From Paraburkholderia bryophila (lineage in GTDB: Bacteria > Pseudomonadota > Gammaproteobacteria > Burkholderiales > Burkholderiaceae), in assembly GCF_003269035.1 (NCBI RefSeq), contig NZ_QLTK01000034.1:1-64000 (forward strand): a stretch of DNA of 64,000 bases, written 5' to 3'. The notes beneath the pieces were generated by a model, which ran no database searches, was not told where the DNA came from, and saw only the letters and a list, made by a program, of their open reading frames with translations. How positions within the stretch are numbered: position 1 is the first letter of the stretch; each line of letters begins with the position of its first letter. This document shows positions 10,539 through 19,916 of the stretch, piece after piece. The translations under genes were made by a program, and so were the position numbers.

Positions 10539-11330
10539 CTAGTCACCCAGCTCAGCCAGCTTGCGCCTCGAGCAGTCACACCCGACGGTCTGCATTCCGT
10601 ACTGACGCCCGGGCTTCTGGTTCTGCAATGAGAGGGCGTGCCGCCGCACTTCCGCGGCGGGAAGCGGACCGCCGTGCCCCATGTGAAAGCGTTGCATGCC
10701 CGCGTCCACCATGCCGAGCAACTCTTCGCCGACCGCTTGCGGATCGTCTTCGAAGGGTGGGCGCATGGCGTGTCCCTTGCGTATCAATCCCCCAAGAAAG
10801 ACCCCGGAGGCGACCAGATCGCCGACTAACGCGTCGCCGCTTTCTAGTTCGACCGACACGGAACCGGCCGTGTGACCCGGCGTGTGCATTGCCACGCCGT
10901 CGATTCCGTAGCAACCGAGATCAAGGCTGGCGTCGTCTTGCAACAAGATGTCCGGTGTGAACGGCAGGTACGGTTCGCCGGGCAACCCTGAGCGCAAAAA
11001 GAGCGGCCCCCACCAGTGCGCGACGCAGTACGTCATCTCCTTGCGCCGCTCGTAATAGTCCAGATCTGCCGCATGAGCGAGGATCGGCGCGCCCGTCAGT
11101 TCACGCAGTCGCGCAGCCGAGCCGGCATGGTCTGTATGCGCGTGAGTGACCACGATCAGCGTGACATCGCGGACTCCAAGACCGAGTTTCTTCAACGCAC
11201 GCCCGATCTTGTCCTCCGAGCCCGGCGTGCCTGTATCAACGAGGATGCAACCTCTTGCACCGACAACCAGGTGGCAGTGGACCATGCCGAACGGCAGGAT
11301 GGGAATCGTCGTGATGGATAGTTGATTCAT
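10539..11330 (-). CDS. Metallo-beta-lactamase-fold hydrolase
   Basis: A 263-residue MBL-fold protein. The metal-binding motif HAHTDH is at 63-68, followed by a His in MHTPGHTAGS, an Asp in LVGDLVASG and a late GHGG loop. The architecture matches glyoxalase II-like or lactonase-like members acting on thioesters or lactones. An AAGGA site precedes the ATG. It lies 48 bp downstream of the hydrolase-SnoaL fusion gene on the same strand, so the two probably form an operon. Confidence 0.88.
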   Translation of the reverse strand: MNQLSITTIPILPFGMVHCHLVVGARGCILVDTGTPGSEDKIGRALKKLGLGVRDVTLIVVTHAHTDHAGSAARLRELTGAPILAHAADLDYYERRKEMTYCVAHWWGPLFLRSGLPGEPYLPFTPDILLQDDASLDLGCYGIDGVAMHTPGHTAGSVSVELESGDALVGDLVASGVFLGGLIRKGHAMRPPFEDDPQAVGEELLGMVDAGMQRFHMGHGGPLPAAEVRRHALSLQNQKPGRQYGMQTVGCDCSRRKLAELGD

Positions 11331-11378
11331 GATGTCGTTCCTTGTCGGTCGGTGATGGCGTCATACCGCCCATGCCAT

Positions 11379-12542
11379 TCAGTTCAACCCGAGCGGATTG
11401 GCGATTCGCAGCCTCCATCCGCCGTCTCGTCCCTTTTCCATGACCTGCGTCGCGGTACCGCGCTCTTCGTGCTCCCGGCCGTCCGGTAGCGTCACGCTCA
11501 GCGTCCAGTCAAGCAGCACGAGCGCGATGTCGCCGCTTGTCAGCACACGACGCACCTCGTTGCGAATGCGCGGGCGCGATGTCAGCAACTGCGCGAGGTG
11601 ATTACGCAATTCGGCCGGGCTGTCTTGCACCACCTCGCCGCCCGTCATCCGCATCGTGGCTTGATTGGTGAACAGAGCAAGCACGGCATCAAGATCGCCG
11701 GCGTTCAGCGCCGCGTCGAAAGCGACCGGAACCTGCTCGGGGGAGCTGCACACGATGGACTTGCCTTCGATCGCGGCCACGAAGCGGGCAATCAGCCGCG
11801 CCACCTCAGCCGGTGCCTCCAGCGGCGACAGGTGCCCCACTCCAGGCAGGACATACAACGCCGCGTGCGGGATGCGAGGCAGCAGTTCCGCCTGCAGCGT
11901 TGCGACGCGATCCACCTGGTCGAGCTCGCCCGAGATGACGATGGCCGGCGCGTCGATCGACGCCATGGCCTCGGTAATGTCTTCGCGCATGGCCACGTTC
12001 GGCCAGCCCGCCTTGGCCTGGGGTGCGGCCTTCAGGCTGTCGCCGATGACCTGCTCGCGGCAAGCGGCGTCGAGCGGCTTTGCGGTAAGGACATGATCGA
12101 TAACGAATTCGACCGACTCGCGCGATTGGTACGCACCGGTCAACGTCGCGCGTTGCTCGTCGGAAAGCAGCATCGGTGAAGGAGGCGACGGCGCGACGAG
12201 CACGAGGCCTTCGAGCCCGCGTGGCCGACGCGACGCGATGAGCTGCGCGACCTTACCGCCCATCGAATGACCGATCAGAACGTAACGCTGCAGCGCCAGC
12301 GCTTCGATGACGCCTTCGGCGTCGGCGGCAAGGTCGGCGATGCGGTAACCCTCGTCCGGGGCTGCGGAATCGCCCCAGCCGCGGTGATCGGTGGCGACGA
12401 TTCGATACCGGTCGGACAACGCGTTTGCCACCGCGTCCCAGGTACGCGACGAGCCGCCGTAGTAGTGCAGGAATACCAGGGCCAACTCGCCGCTGCCCCG
12501 CTGCGAGACGTGAATCCGCGTACCGTTCGACTTGATTTCCAT
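11379..12542 (-). CDS. Alpha/beta hydrolase fused to a SnoaL-like domain
   Basis: A 387-residue two-domain protein. Residues 1-265 form an alpha/beta hydrolase with HYYGGSSRTW, Ser93 in GHSMGG, Asp in ISGELDQVD and His in GVGHLSPLEAP. Residues from about 270 form a SnoaL/DUF4440-type cone fold beginning VAFDAALNAGDLDAVLALF and ending WRLRIANPLGLN. The hydrolase probably cleaves an ester, lactone or C-C bond; the SnoaL part could bind a small hydrophobic ligand. It is the first gene of a likely two-gene operon with the MBL protein and diverges from a LysR gene. Confidence 0.88.
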   Translation of the reverse strand: MEIKSNGTRIHVSQRGSGELALVFLHYYGGSSRTWDAVANALSDRYRIVATDHRGWGDSAAPDEGYRIADLAADAEGVIEALALQRYVLIGHSMGGKVAQLIASRRPRGLEGLVLVAPSPPSPMLLSDEQRATLTGAYQSRESVEFVIDHVLTAKPLDAACREQVIGDSLKAAPQAKAGWPNVAMREDITEAMASIDAPAIVISGELDQVDRVATLQAELLPRIPHAALYVLPGVGHLSPLEAPAEVARLIARFVAAIEGKSIVCSSPEQVPVAFDAALNAGDLDAVLALFTNQATMRMTGGEVVQDSPAELRNHLAQLLTSRPRIRNEVRRVLTSGDIALVLLDWTLSVTLPDGREHEERGTATQVMEKGRDGGWRLRIANPLGLN

Positions 12543-12655
12543 TTCCGTTCCTTGTTCCTTAGGTTATGGGGAGATGGTAGATTCAAGTCGCTCGCTTGAT
12601 AATTGGCGATTCGGTGTTATCAGTCGATAATAGCGTTATCGAATTGGAGGACAAT

Positions 12656-13609
12656 GTGGATCGACTGACGAGCCTTGGCGTATTCGTCGCCGCCGTCGAA
12701 GAAGGCAGCTTTGCCGCGGCGGCACGCCGCTTCGGCCTGTCAGCGGCGATGGCGGGCAAACACGTGAGCGCCCTTGAGTCCGAGCTGAATGCCCGGCTGC
12801 TCCAACGCACCACACGGCGCTTGAATCTGACCGATACCGGCCAGACTTACTACGAACGCTGCAAGCGGATTCTCGAAGCCTTCGACGAAGCGGGACGAGA
12901 AGCGAGCGACTCGCAAGCCACGGCGCGCGGTGTGCTGCGCGTCGCGGCGCCGGTCACGTTCGGCGCGATGCACTTAGGTGACGTCGTGGCACGCTACCTG
13001 GAGGATCACCCGCACGTCAACGTGGAGGTGCTGCTGGGAGACCGCTATGTCGATCTCATCGACGCGGGTGTCGATGTCGCCATCCGGATCGGTCGCCTGG
13101 AAGACCCTCAGCTCGTGACGCGCCGGCTTGCGCCATGCCGAATGGTCATGTGCGCGTCTCCGGCCTACCTCGAGCGCCATGGAACGCCGCGCAAGCCGGC
13201 TGACGTGATGCGTGCGCAAAGACTCGTTTTCAGCGAGGCCGTCTCGGCCGGCGACTGGACATTGCTGGATGCGAGAAACCGCGCGCACCTCATCGACGGA
13301 CCATGCCGAATGGCCGCGAACAATACGCAAATGCTGCTTGCCGCCGCACTCGCCGGCGCCGGCATCGCATACGGCCCGACCTTCGTATTCGGCGAGCACC
13401 TCCGGCGCGGCGAACTCGTCGCCCTGCTTCCAGCGTATCGGGCTGCGAATCTGACGATTCAGGCCATTTATCCCAGTGCGCGGCGCATACCGCTCAAGGT
13501 ACGTCGCTTTGTCGATTACCTCGCCGAAACATTCGGCGACGAACCGCCATGGGATCGCGAGGAAACGCCGCGGCAAAGCGGCCGCCGAGGCTCCCGAAGC
13601 AACCGTTGA
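12656..13609 (+). CDS. LysR-family transcriptional regulator
   Basis: A 317-residue LysR protein. GTG at 12656 is chosen because a clean GGAGG lies six bases upstream and the DNA-binding domain begins at once (VDRLTSLGVFVAAVEEGSFAAAARRFGLS). The substrate domain follows from about residue 90, with VEVLLGDRYVDLIDAGVDVAIRIG. This is the CrgA/AaeR-like subgroup that often controls a divergent enzyme gene. It diverges from the hydrolase-SnoaL/MBL operon across 113 bp, and the spacer has repeated GTTATC/GATAA elements around 12616-12640 that may be its site. Confidence 0.9.
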   Translation: MDRLTSLGVFVAAVEEGSFAAAARRFGLSAAMAGKHVSALESELNARLLQRTTRRLNLTDTGQTYYERCKRILEAFDEAGREASDSQATARGVLRVAAPVTFGAMHLGDVVARYLEDHPHVNVEVLLGDRYVDLIDAGVDVAIRIGRLEDPQLVTRRLAPCRMVMCASPAYLERHGTPRKPADVMRAQRLVFSEAVSAGDWTLLDARNRAHLIDGPCRMAANNTQMLLAAALAGAGIAYGPTFVFGEHLRRGELVALLPAYRAANLTIQAIYPSARRIPLKVRRFVDYLAETFGDEPPWDREETPRQSGRRGSRSNR

Positions 13610-13635
13610 ACCACTGGCTCCCGTTGTTTATCCAA

Positions 13636-14352
13636 CTAGGCAGCAACGACCGTAAATTCAACCCCCGACTCGAACCCCAACGTCGTGGTCGAAAAGCGTG
13701 GGTTGCCTTCAAGGTACTGCTTGTACGGCCACACGGCGTCCTCGGCGGTGTACATGTTGTCGGCGAGAACAATCGAGCCCGGACGAAGCAGATGCTCGAT
13801 GCGCCGGAACAGATCCAGATACGCGTCAGCCCATACGTCCATAAACACCAGGTCGAACGTACCGTGCAGTTCGGCAATGGTCTGGAACACGTCACCTTCC
13901 CTCAGATCGACATGCGCGTCCACCCCCGCCGCGCTCACATGGGCTCGAAGGTGTGCGCACTTCCCCGGGTCGAGCTCGGTCGCGACGACGATACCGCTGC
14001 CCATCGTGCGAAGGGCGTCGGCGAAATACAGCGTGGACACGCCACAAGAGCTGCCGAGTTCGAGAATCCGTGCCGGCCTGTGGGCAAGCACCATGTTGTA
14101 TAAAAACTTCCCCATTTCCGGGGTGACGGCTAACGACAGCGCCGTACCTTGCGAGGACTGGAAATCTTCGCTAGTCAGGCCATGCGATTCCAGAAATCGC
14201 CCGCGCAGTCGAGGTGCGAGCATGTCGTATTCGTCGGCGAGCGTCATGAACTCCTCGCTCGACCCGTGAAACTGGGCCCGCGCGCGGGCCAGTACTTCCG
14301 TCAGGCTCTGTTCGTGAAGTCGTTCCAGAAGTGCCGTGGTTGTCGAAGTCAT
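13636..14352 (-). CDS. SAM-dependent O-methyltransferase-like protein
   Basis: A 238-residue class I methyltransferase. Motif I LELGSSCGVSTLYFADAL binds SAM, an acidic ATELDPGKC follows, DLREGDVFQTI is motif II, and FDLVFMDVWADAYLDLF contains the metal-site Asp typical of caffeoyl-CoA and catechol O-methyltransferases. The N-terminal 60 residues are helical. The fold and FMDVWAD motif make small-molecule O-methylation likely; the acceptor is unknown. It converges with the LysR gene, with a 26-bp gap. Confidence 0.85.
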   Translation of the reverse strand: MTSTTTALLERLHEQSLTEVLARARAQFHGSSEEFMTLADEYDMLAPRLRGRFLESHGLTSEDFQSSQGTALSLAVTPEMGKFLYNMVLAHRPARILELGSSCGVSTLYFADALRTMGSGIVVATELDPGKCAHLRAHVSAAGVDAHVDLREGDVFQTIAELHGTFDLVFMDVWADAYLDLFRRIEHLLRPGSIVLADNMYTAEDAVWPYKQYLEGNPRFSTTTLGFESGVEFTVVAA

Positions 14353-14674
14353 AGGTTCTCCTCTTGCCCAACTTGGCTAATGAAGTGTGCGGAACATAGA
14401 GAGACGTTTGAGGAGAGCAAATATTTTGGCCGACTTCGAAAATCCGGCCATGCTGGCGCCTGCCGGCGTCGGCAGACGACACCGCCACGTCGCGGTAGAC
14501 GATCTTGTCGTGAAAGAACGGGATGCTGGCGAAAGGGCCACCGGGACGGCGCGCCTGCTGCATCCAATGCGCGGCATTCGGTGCGCTGCTACCCAAGCTA
14601 TCTTTTGCGCGTTGCGGCGCTTCGATTTCGTTCAGTAAGCCGCGACGATTGAAGCCCTCGACATATCGACATGA
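14353..14674. other. Spacer upstream of the O-methyltransferase gene
   Basis: About 320 bp with no gene I can support. Several short frames run through it on both strands without ribosome-binding sites or domains. It must contain the promoter of the methyltransferase gene and ends at the hairpin terminator at 14675. Confidence 0.5.
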
Positions 14675-14707
14675 CAAAACCGCCCGGCTGAGTGCCGGGC
14701 GGTTTTG
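14675..14707 (-). terminator. Bidirectional intrinsic terminator
   Basis: A perfect 14-bp stem (CAAAACCGCCCGGC with its complement) and a five-base TGAGT loop. On the minus strand the stem ends in TTTTG, giving a short U tract after a G/C-rich core. It lies 12 bp beyond the stop codon of the YWTD-propeller gene, so it most likely ends that transcript. Confidence 0.85.
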
Positions 14708-14718
14708 ACGGATTCAAT

Positions 14719-15651
14719 CTAGATTTCCGCGTAATCGATACCCGTCAGCGGCCCCAGATGAGCCACCGTGGTGAAGTGCGCTTCATGCCCGGTATCGATG
14801 TCCAACTCGCGCACGTTACCGCCCAGATCGGTCACGAATGCGCGCCGCCCCTGTGGGTCGAGCGACACGCCAATGCCCTCCTTCAACTCACGGGCCAGTA
14901 CTTCGCGATCGACCAATCCGGACGCCGTGATCCTCGCGCGATTGAGTGTATTGCCGTCTTGCGTATCGTCGCCGCGGTCGGTCCAGTACAGCACGCCCTC
15001 GTGGTGATCGAGATCGAGATCGATCGGCTCCGGTAAGTCGGCCAGCAACAATTCGACATCCGGACGCTGGTCGGGTCGCGCACCGGCGGGCAGCTCGATA
15101 CCCGCTCTGAAGATGCGGCCCTTGCCTGCATCCGGTGGTCCCTTCTGCGTCCAGTAGACATGCCCGTTGGCCTTGTCCAATACGATGCCGACACAATGAC
15201 GGGTCGCGTCGGCCGTATCGTCGGGGAAATTTCCGGTGCGCACGAGTTCCGTCACCTCCGTGCCGTCCAACCGCGCGCGCATGACGCGCATGCCTTCGCG
15301 ATCGCACCAGTACAGGTGACCGCTTTCCTTGTCGAGCACGAGTTCTTTCGGTGTGCCGGCCTGACCGGATGGGACCAGCACGCGATGTTCGCTGCCGTCG
15401 AGCTTCGCGCTTTCGATCGTGCCGTCGTTCGGGGGCACCGCGCCGGACGCCGGATCGCTGTCGATCAGATGGATGCCGGTTCCCATGTTGGTCCAGTAGA
15501 CGACCTGGTCTTCAGGATCGACCTTGATGCCGTCGGGCGTGCGGGTCAGATTCGCGAGCACGACTTCGTGCGAACCGTCGGGTGACAAAGCGATGATCGC
15601 AGGCGGACGCGCCTGCAGGACATACAGCGTACCGCCATTCTTCGTAGCCAC
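14719..15651 (-). CDS. Six-bladed YWTD beta-propeller protein
   Basis: A 310-residue protein starting at GTG 15651, with GGAGGG eight bases upstream. Repeats of about 45 residues carry the signature of LDL-receptor class B propellers: VVYWTNMGTG, HLYWCDREGM, HVYWTQKGPP and VLYWTDRGDD. The fold is thus a six-bladed propeller, related to SMP-30/gluconolactonase-like proteins. There is no signal peptide from this start, so it is presumably cytoplasmic. Bacterial members have no established reaction; lactonase or binding functions are possible. The monocistronic unit ends at the strong terminator. Confidence 0.82.
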   Translation of the reverse strand: MATKNGGTLYVLQARPPAIIALSPDGSHEVVLANLTRTPDGIKVDPEDQVVYWTNMGTGIHLIDSDPASGAVPPNDGTIESAKLDGSEHRVLVPSGQAGTPKELVLDKESGHLYWCDREGMRVMRARLDGTEVTELVRTGNFPDDTADATRHCVGIVLDKANGHVYWTQKGPPDAGKGRIFRAGIELPAGARPDQRPDVELLLADLPEPIDLDLDHHEGVLYWTDRGDDTQDGNTLNRARITASGLVDREVLARELKEGIGVSLDPQGRRAFVTDLGGNVRELDIDTGHEAHFTTVAHLGPLTGIDYAEI

Positions 15652-15851
15652 GGTAAGTACCCTCCATCTGGTCACTGAAAACGTTGTCATACGGCCGGAT
15701 TCGATCCGTCAGGTCGCTGCTGCTGGACCGCTTGCGAAAGACTACCTCAGGTTGTGGGCTTCTGCGCTGAACAGGGGGCTTCATGGATGGGCACGCCATA
15801 TCGTTTGCCGATCCGCATGGCGAGCACCGCACTGTTCTTAACACTGATGTG

Positions 15852-16754
15852 CTAATCCCAGGGCGGCACTCCGCCAAACGCGTCGACCAGAAAATCGATC
15901 ATGACGCGCACCCTCGCGCTCAGGTGCCGACGGCTCGGGTACAGGGCGAGTATGTCGATCTCGGGCAGGCGGTATTCCGGCAATACGTGAACGAGTTTGC
16001 CGGCCCGCAGATCGGCGCCGATCAGGAACGTGGGCTGCCAGATCACGCCTTGCCCGGCGAGCGCGGCTGCCCGCGCCGTATCGCCGTTGTTGGTATGCAT
16101 GTGACAGTCGACCCGCACCGGGTGCGTCTTGCCGTGAGCGTCGATCAGTTGCCACTCGTCGCCGGTGGCCGCATACGTGTAGCCGATGCAGCGATGCGCG
16201 CTCAGGTCCGTGGGCGAAGTTGGAGGTCCGACGCGCGCCAGATAGTCCGGTGACGCGCACAGAATGTTTTGCGAGGTCGCCAGCTTGCGCGCTGCGTGAC
16301 TGGTCGAGCCGGCGCGTGAGATGCGAATGGCGAGGTCGTAGCCTTCGTCGACGATATCCACGACGCGATCGATCAACCCCACGTCGAGTTCGATGCCGGG
16401 ATGTCTGCGCATGAACTCCGGCCATAGCGGCGCGAGATACTGAATGCCAAAGCTCACCGGCGCGTTGATGCGCAGCCGTCCACGCGGTTCGACCGACGCG
16501 GACGACACCAAGCCCTCCGTGTCCGCCACATCGTCGAGGATGGACTTGCAGCGTGCGTAAAGCGTCTCGCCGCCATCGGTCAGAGACAGCGTGCGTGAGG
16601 TGCGATTCAGCAGCCGCGTGCCAAGGTGCGCTTCCAGCTCGTTCACATAACGGGTGACATTGGCGGGCGACGTGCCGAGCGCGTCCGCGGCGCGCGCAAA
16701 ACCACCACGACTCACCACGGTCACGAAAACCTCGAAAGCACGCAGGCGATCCAT
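15852..16754 (-). CDS. LysR-family transcriptional regulator
   Basis: A 300-residue LysR protein. The ATG at 16754 is preferred over one 15 bp upstream because AGGAGCG lies just before it. The DNA-binding domain is at the N-terminus (MDRLRAFEVFVTVVSRGGFARAADALGTS), with the effector domain from about residue 88 (VDIVDEGYDLAIRIS). It diverges from the short-chain dehydrogenase gene at 16891 across 136 bp and probably controls it, a common LysR/SDR pairing in this group. Confidence 0.9.
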   Translation of the reverse strand: MDRLRAFEVFVTVVSRGGFARAADALGTSPANVTRYVNELEAHLGTRLLNRTSRTLSLTDGGETLYARCKSILDDVADTEGLVSSASVEPRGRLRINAPVSFGIQYLAPLWPEFMRRHPGIELDVGLIDRVVDIVDEGYDLAIRISRAGSTSHAARKLATSQNILCASPDYLARVGPPTSPTDLSAHRCIGYTYAATGDEWQLIDAHGKTHPVRVDCHMHTNNGDTARAAALAGQGVIWQPTFLIGADLRAGKLVHVLPEYRLPEIDILALYPSRRHLSARVRVMIDFLVDAFGGVPPWD

Positions 16755-16890
16755 ATCCGCTCCTGTCATTCATAAAAGCTGAATGATAGGACCATGTTTT
16801 AGGCCTGTCGGCAAGCGGAACTGAAGCCTATATTTCTTTCACGGCCAAGGCATCGGGCTCTGGCCAACGCAACACACCCGGAGATTCAAC

Positions 16891-17655
16891 ATGCAACGCT
16901 TGACAGGAAAAGTCGCCATCGTGACGGGCGCCAGCTCAGGAATTGGCCGTGCCACGGCAAAGTTGTTCGCGCAGGAAGGCGCCAAGGTGGTTATCGCGGC
17001 GCGCCGTGCGACGGAGCTCGAAGCGCTCGTCGCGGAGATCGCCAGCGAAGGCGGCGAAGCCGCGTATCTGGCCGGCGACGTGCAATCGGAGGACTTCGCG
17101 AAGGCGCTCGTCGCATTCACGGTGAGCCGTTTCGGCCGTCTGGACATCGCCTACAACAACGCCGGTACGCTCGGCGAAATGGGCCCCACCACCGGCATTT
17201 CCGAAGCCGGCTGGAACGCCGCGCTGGCGACCAACCTGACCAGTGCCTTCCTCGGCGCGAAGCATCAGATTCCCGAAATGTTGAAGCAAGGCGGCGGCTC
17301 GATCATCTTCACGTCGACGTTCGTCGGCTACTCGTTCGCGTTTCCCGGCACCGCCGCCTACGCGGCGAGCAAGGCCGGACTGATCGGCTTGACCCAGGCA
17401 CTCGCTGCCGAGTACGGCGCGCAAGGCGTGCGCGTCAACGCGGTGTTGCCCGGCGCCGTGGACACGGAAATGTATCGCGGCATGAACGACAGCCACGAAT
17501 CGCAGGCCTTCGTGACCGGACTGCATGCGCTCAAGCGTGTTGCGAAGCCGGAAGAACTGGCGCGCTCGGTGCTGTATCTCGCCTCGGACGACTCGTCCTT
17601 CGTCACCGGTACGGCGTCACTGGTCGATGGCGGCGCATCGATTACCCGCACCTGA
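16891..17655 (+). CDS. Short-chain dehydrogenase/reductase (SDR)
   Basis: A 254-residue classical SDR. The nucleotide motif TGASSGIG is at about 12-19, NNAG near 90, catalytic Ser in the IIFTSTFVG segment near 137, YAASK with Tyr and Lys near 154-158, and the C-terminal FVTGTASLVDGG typical of FabG-like enzymes. The motif pattern suggests NAD(P)-dependent oxidation or reduction of a secondary alcohol or ketone. A GGAGA site precedes the ATG. It is probably regulated by the divergent LysR protein. Confidence 0.9.
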   Translation: MQRLTGKVAIVTGASSGIGRATAKLFAQEGAKVVIAARRATELEALVAEIASEGGEAAYLAGDVQSEDFAKALVAFTVSRFGRLDIAYNNAGTLGEMGPTTGISEAGWNAALATNLTSAFLGAKHQIPEMLKQGGGSIIFTSTFVGYSFAFPGTAAYAASKAGLIGLTQALAAEYGAQGVRVNAVLPGAVDTEMYRGMNDSHESQAFVTGLHALKRVAKPEELARSVLYLASDDSSFVTGTASLVDGGASITRT

Positions 17656-17660
17656 ACCTC

Positions 17661-17697
17661 GTGGCGGCATCCGTCTTTCACGCACGGGTGCCGCCAC
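17661..17697. terminator. Hairpin between SDR and ammonium transporter genes
   Basis: Arms GTGGCGGCA and TGCCGCCAC pair perfectly and extend by four more pairs, including one G-U, to a 13-bp stem with an 11-base loop. It lies six bases after the SDR stop codon and 64 bp from the converging ammonium transporter stop. No long T tract follows. Confidence 0.6.
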
Positions 17698-17761
17698 GCC
17701 GGGACCATCGATAGATTGCTTCCTGAACACGCGGCAGCCGTCCGTTCGTTTCGGCGAAACA

Positions 17762-19000
17762 CTAGTCGAGATAGGCGGCCTCGCCGTGCAATTCGGTGTC
17801 GAGTCCGCGCTCCTCCGCTGCGGCATGAACCTTGACCGGCGTCGCGCGATCGATCAGCCACAACATGGCCCAGGTAAACGCGAACGCCCAGACGCCGGAT
17901 ACCACCACCGCCACGCACTGCTTGAAGAAGAAATCGACACCGCCGAGCAGGAGTCCGTCTGCCCCATTCGGATTCCACGCCTTCGATGCAAATACGCCGA
18001 GCATGATCGTGCCGATCAAACCGCCAACGCCATGCACGCCCCACACGTCGAGCGCGTCGTCGAGGCCGAGCCGGTTTTTCAGGGCGACCGCGTAATAGCA
18101 GACCAGACCCGCAACAATCCCGATGATCGACGCCGTACCGAGCGACACATAGCCGGCTGCGGGCGTGATCGTCGCAAGACCCGCCACCGACCCTGTCAGC
18201 AAACCGATGAACTTCGGCTGACGCGCGTTGAGCCATTCGATCACCAGCCAGGTGACGGCGGCGAACGACGCAGCGACGTCGGTGTTGAGAAACGACGAGG
18301 CCGTAATGGCGTCGACACGAAGTTCCGAGCCGGCATTGAAGCCATACCAGCCGAACCACAAAAGGCCGGTGCCCAACGCAATGAGCGGCACGTTATGAGG
18401 TTTGTGCGTCATCACGTGTCGGCGCCCCACGTAGAGCACCGAAGCCAGCGCGGCGAAACCAGCGGTGTTGTGCACCACGATACCGCCCGCGTAGTCGAGT
18501 ACACCCCATTTCGCAAACAGGCCATCCGGGCTCCACACCATATGCACGAACGGAAAGTACACGAGCACGAGCCAGCCGGTGAGGAACAGGAAATAGGCCT
18601 TGAAGGTCACACGATTGGTAAATGCGCCAGTGATCAGCGCGGGCGTGATGATGGCGAACATCATCTGATAGGCGACGTGAACCACGAGCGGAATACCCGC
18701 ATCGTTACCCGTGTACATGGTCTGCAAAGTTATGCCGCGCAGAAAGGCGTAGTGCGTCGGGTCGCCTATGATGCCGTGCCAGCTCGGACCGAAACACATG
18801 GAATAGCCGAACGCAAACCAGAGCACGGTCGTCCATGCGAGCGAAATGAAGCTCTGCATCATGATCGATAGCACGTTCTTGCGTTCAACCAGGCCGCCGT
18901 AGAAGAACGCGAGACCCGGCGTCATCAACATGACCAGGCTCGCGCAGAGCAACATGAATGCAGTATTGCCGACATTGATCGGCATGGTTCCGGAAAGCAC
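17762..19000 (-). CDS. amt: Ammonium transporter (Amt family)
   Basis: A 412-residue inner-membrane protein with about eleven hydrophobic segments. Family blocks are present: FYGGLVERKNVLSIMMQSF, the periplasmic Trp/Phe gate region, DYAGGIVVHNTAGFAALA with the first pore His, and DDALDVWGVHGVGGLIGT with the second. It starts at GTG 19000, eight bases after AAGGAG. It conducts ammonium/ammonia inward. No glnK lies beside it here, unlike the common glnK-amtB operon, so its control by PII cannot be judged locally. Confidence 0.93.
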   Translation of the reverse strand: MLSGTMPINVGNTAFMLLCASLVMLMTPGLAFFYGGLVERKNVLSIMMQSFISLAWTTVLWFAFGYSMCFGPSWHGIIGDPTHYAFLRGITLQTMYTGNDAGIPLVVHVAYQMMFAIITPALITGAFTNRVTFKAYFLFLTGWLVLVYFPFVHMVWSPDGLFAKWGVLDYAGGIVVHNTAGFAALASVLYVGRRHVMTHKPHNVPLIALGTGLLWFGWYGFNAGSELRVDAITASSFLNTDVAASFAAVTWLVIEWLNARQPKFIGLLTGSVAGLATITPAAGYVSLGTASIIGIVAGLVCYYAVALKNRLGLDDALDVWGVHGVGGLIGTIMLGVFASKAWNPNGADGLLLGGVDFFFKQCVAVVVSGVWAFAFTWAMLWLIDRATPVKVHAAAEERGLDTELHGEAAYLD

Positions 19001-19521
19001 TGATCGTCTCCTTGATTGTCATTGCTGTCATTGCGATGGCGGACCGGACAATCGTGTTGGATCGGATCGTGCGGATCGTAGGTAGCCACTGCACCTTTCA
19101 CCGCGCTGCCGATCGATCGGTATCGGGCTCTAGCGGCCGCCGAAAAATATTCCCGCACGGGTCGAGGCGCAATACGCGTGAGCGATATAGTGGGATTCGC
19201 GTGATCGTTATGGAGACCGCCTGATAAGACGCCGGGCGCCAGGCAGACGGGTAAACGACGAGCTGCGGATTACTTCGGGCGAAGTGTTTTGAAAGGCTTT
19301 ATATGAGAGCGTGCAAGCCAAGCGAATGGATCGCGGCGAAAGCCGGCTGACCGACAGGCAAACGACGCCTACGTGATCGTGGATTTCGTTCTAGCGAACG
19401 AATGCCCGGGTTGTAATGGGCGCGGCTGATTCCGCAGACGAGAGAAATCGGTCCCTGCACACCTTCTGGCACACCATAATTCAGACCGTGGGAACGACAA
19501 CCCGGACACTGGACGCAAGTC
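19001..19521. other. 521-bp spacer, no gene recognised
   Basis: This lies between the ammonium transporter start and the BON lipoprotein gene. Short frames on both strands lack domains and ribosome-binding sites. It should contain both divergent promoters; I found no clear sigma-54 -24/-12 match. Confidence 0.45.
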
Positions 19522-19875
19522 ATGATCCGCAAACCCGTACGGCCCCTGTGGTCCGCTGTCGTAGCGGCGGCTTTGTCGGCTTGCGTGCAGACAGGTCCAA
19601 CGTACTCCGTGCCGGCGCCGCAGCGAATGATCGGCGGCGAGCGCGAGGCACAGTCCGACAGCGATCTGTCGAAAGCAGTCCGGCAAGCGCTGGCGCGGGC
19701 GCCTGGTTTCAATGTAGCGGGCGTATTCGTCCGTGCGCTCGACGGCGCGGTATTCCTGACCGGAACGGTGCACGACGCCGATCAGATCCGCCAGGCTGAA
19801 CACATCGCGCGGACCGTACCGGGCGTACTGGTCGTATCGAACAAGCTGATGTTGTGGCACGGTGGGAATGGTTAA
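19522..19875 (+). CDS. BON-domain lipoprotein
   Basis: A 117-residue protein with a lipoprotein signal: a basic start, a short hydrophobic stretch and a lipobox ending LSAC with Cys21 as the lipidated residue. Residues 45-115 form one BON domain (LSKAVRQALARAPGFNVAGVF, then FLTGTVHDADQIRQAEHIARTVPGV). Such proteins sit in the periplasm attached to a membrane and often help envelope integrity. The upstream ribosome-binding site is weak. Confidence 0.82.
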   Translation: MIRKPVRPLWSAVVAAALSACVQTGPTYSVPAPQRMIGGEREAQSDSDLSKAVRQALARAPGFNVAGVFVRALDGAVFLTGTVHDADQIRQAEHIARTVPGVLVVSNKLMLWHGGNG

Positions 19876-19916
19876 GTGCCACACATGCGGGGGCTCGACA
19901 TTTTATGCGACGCTCC

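Noticed and set aside
17525..18871. 448-codon frame antisense to the ammonium transporter
   Set aside because: A shadow of G/C-biased third positions; the sense strand encodes a complete Amt protein.
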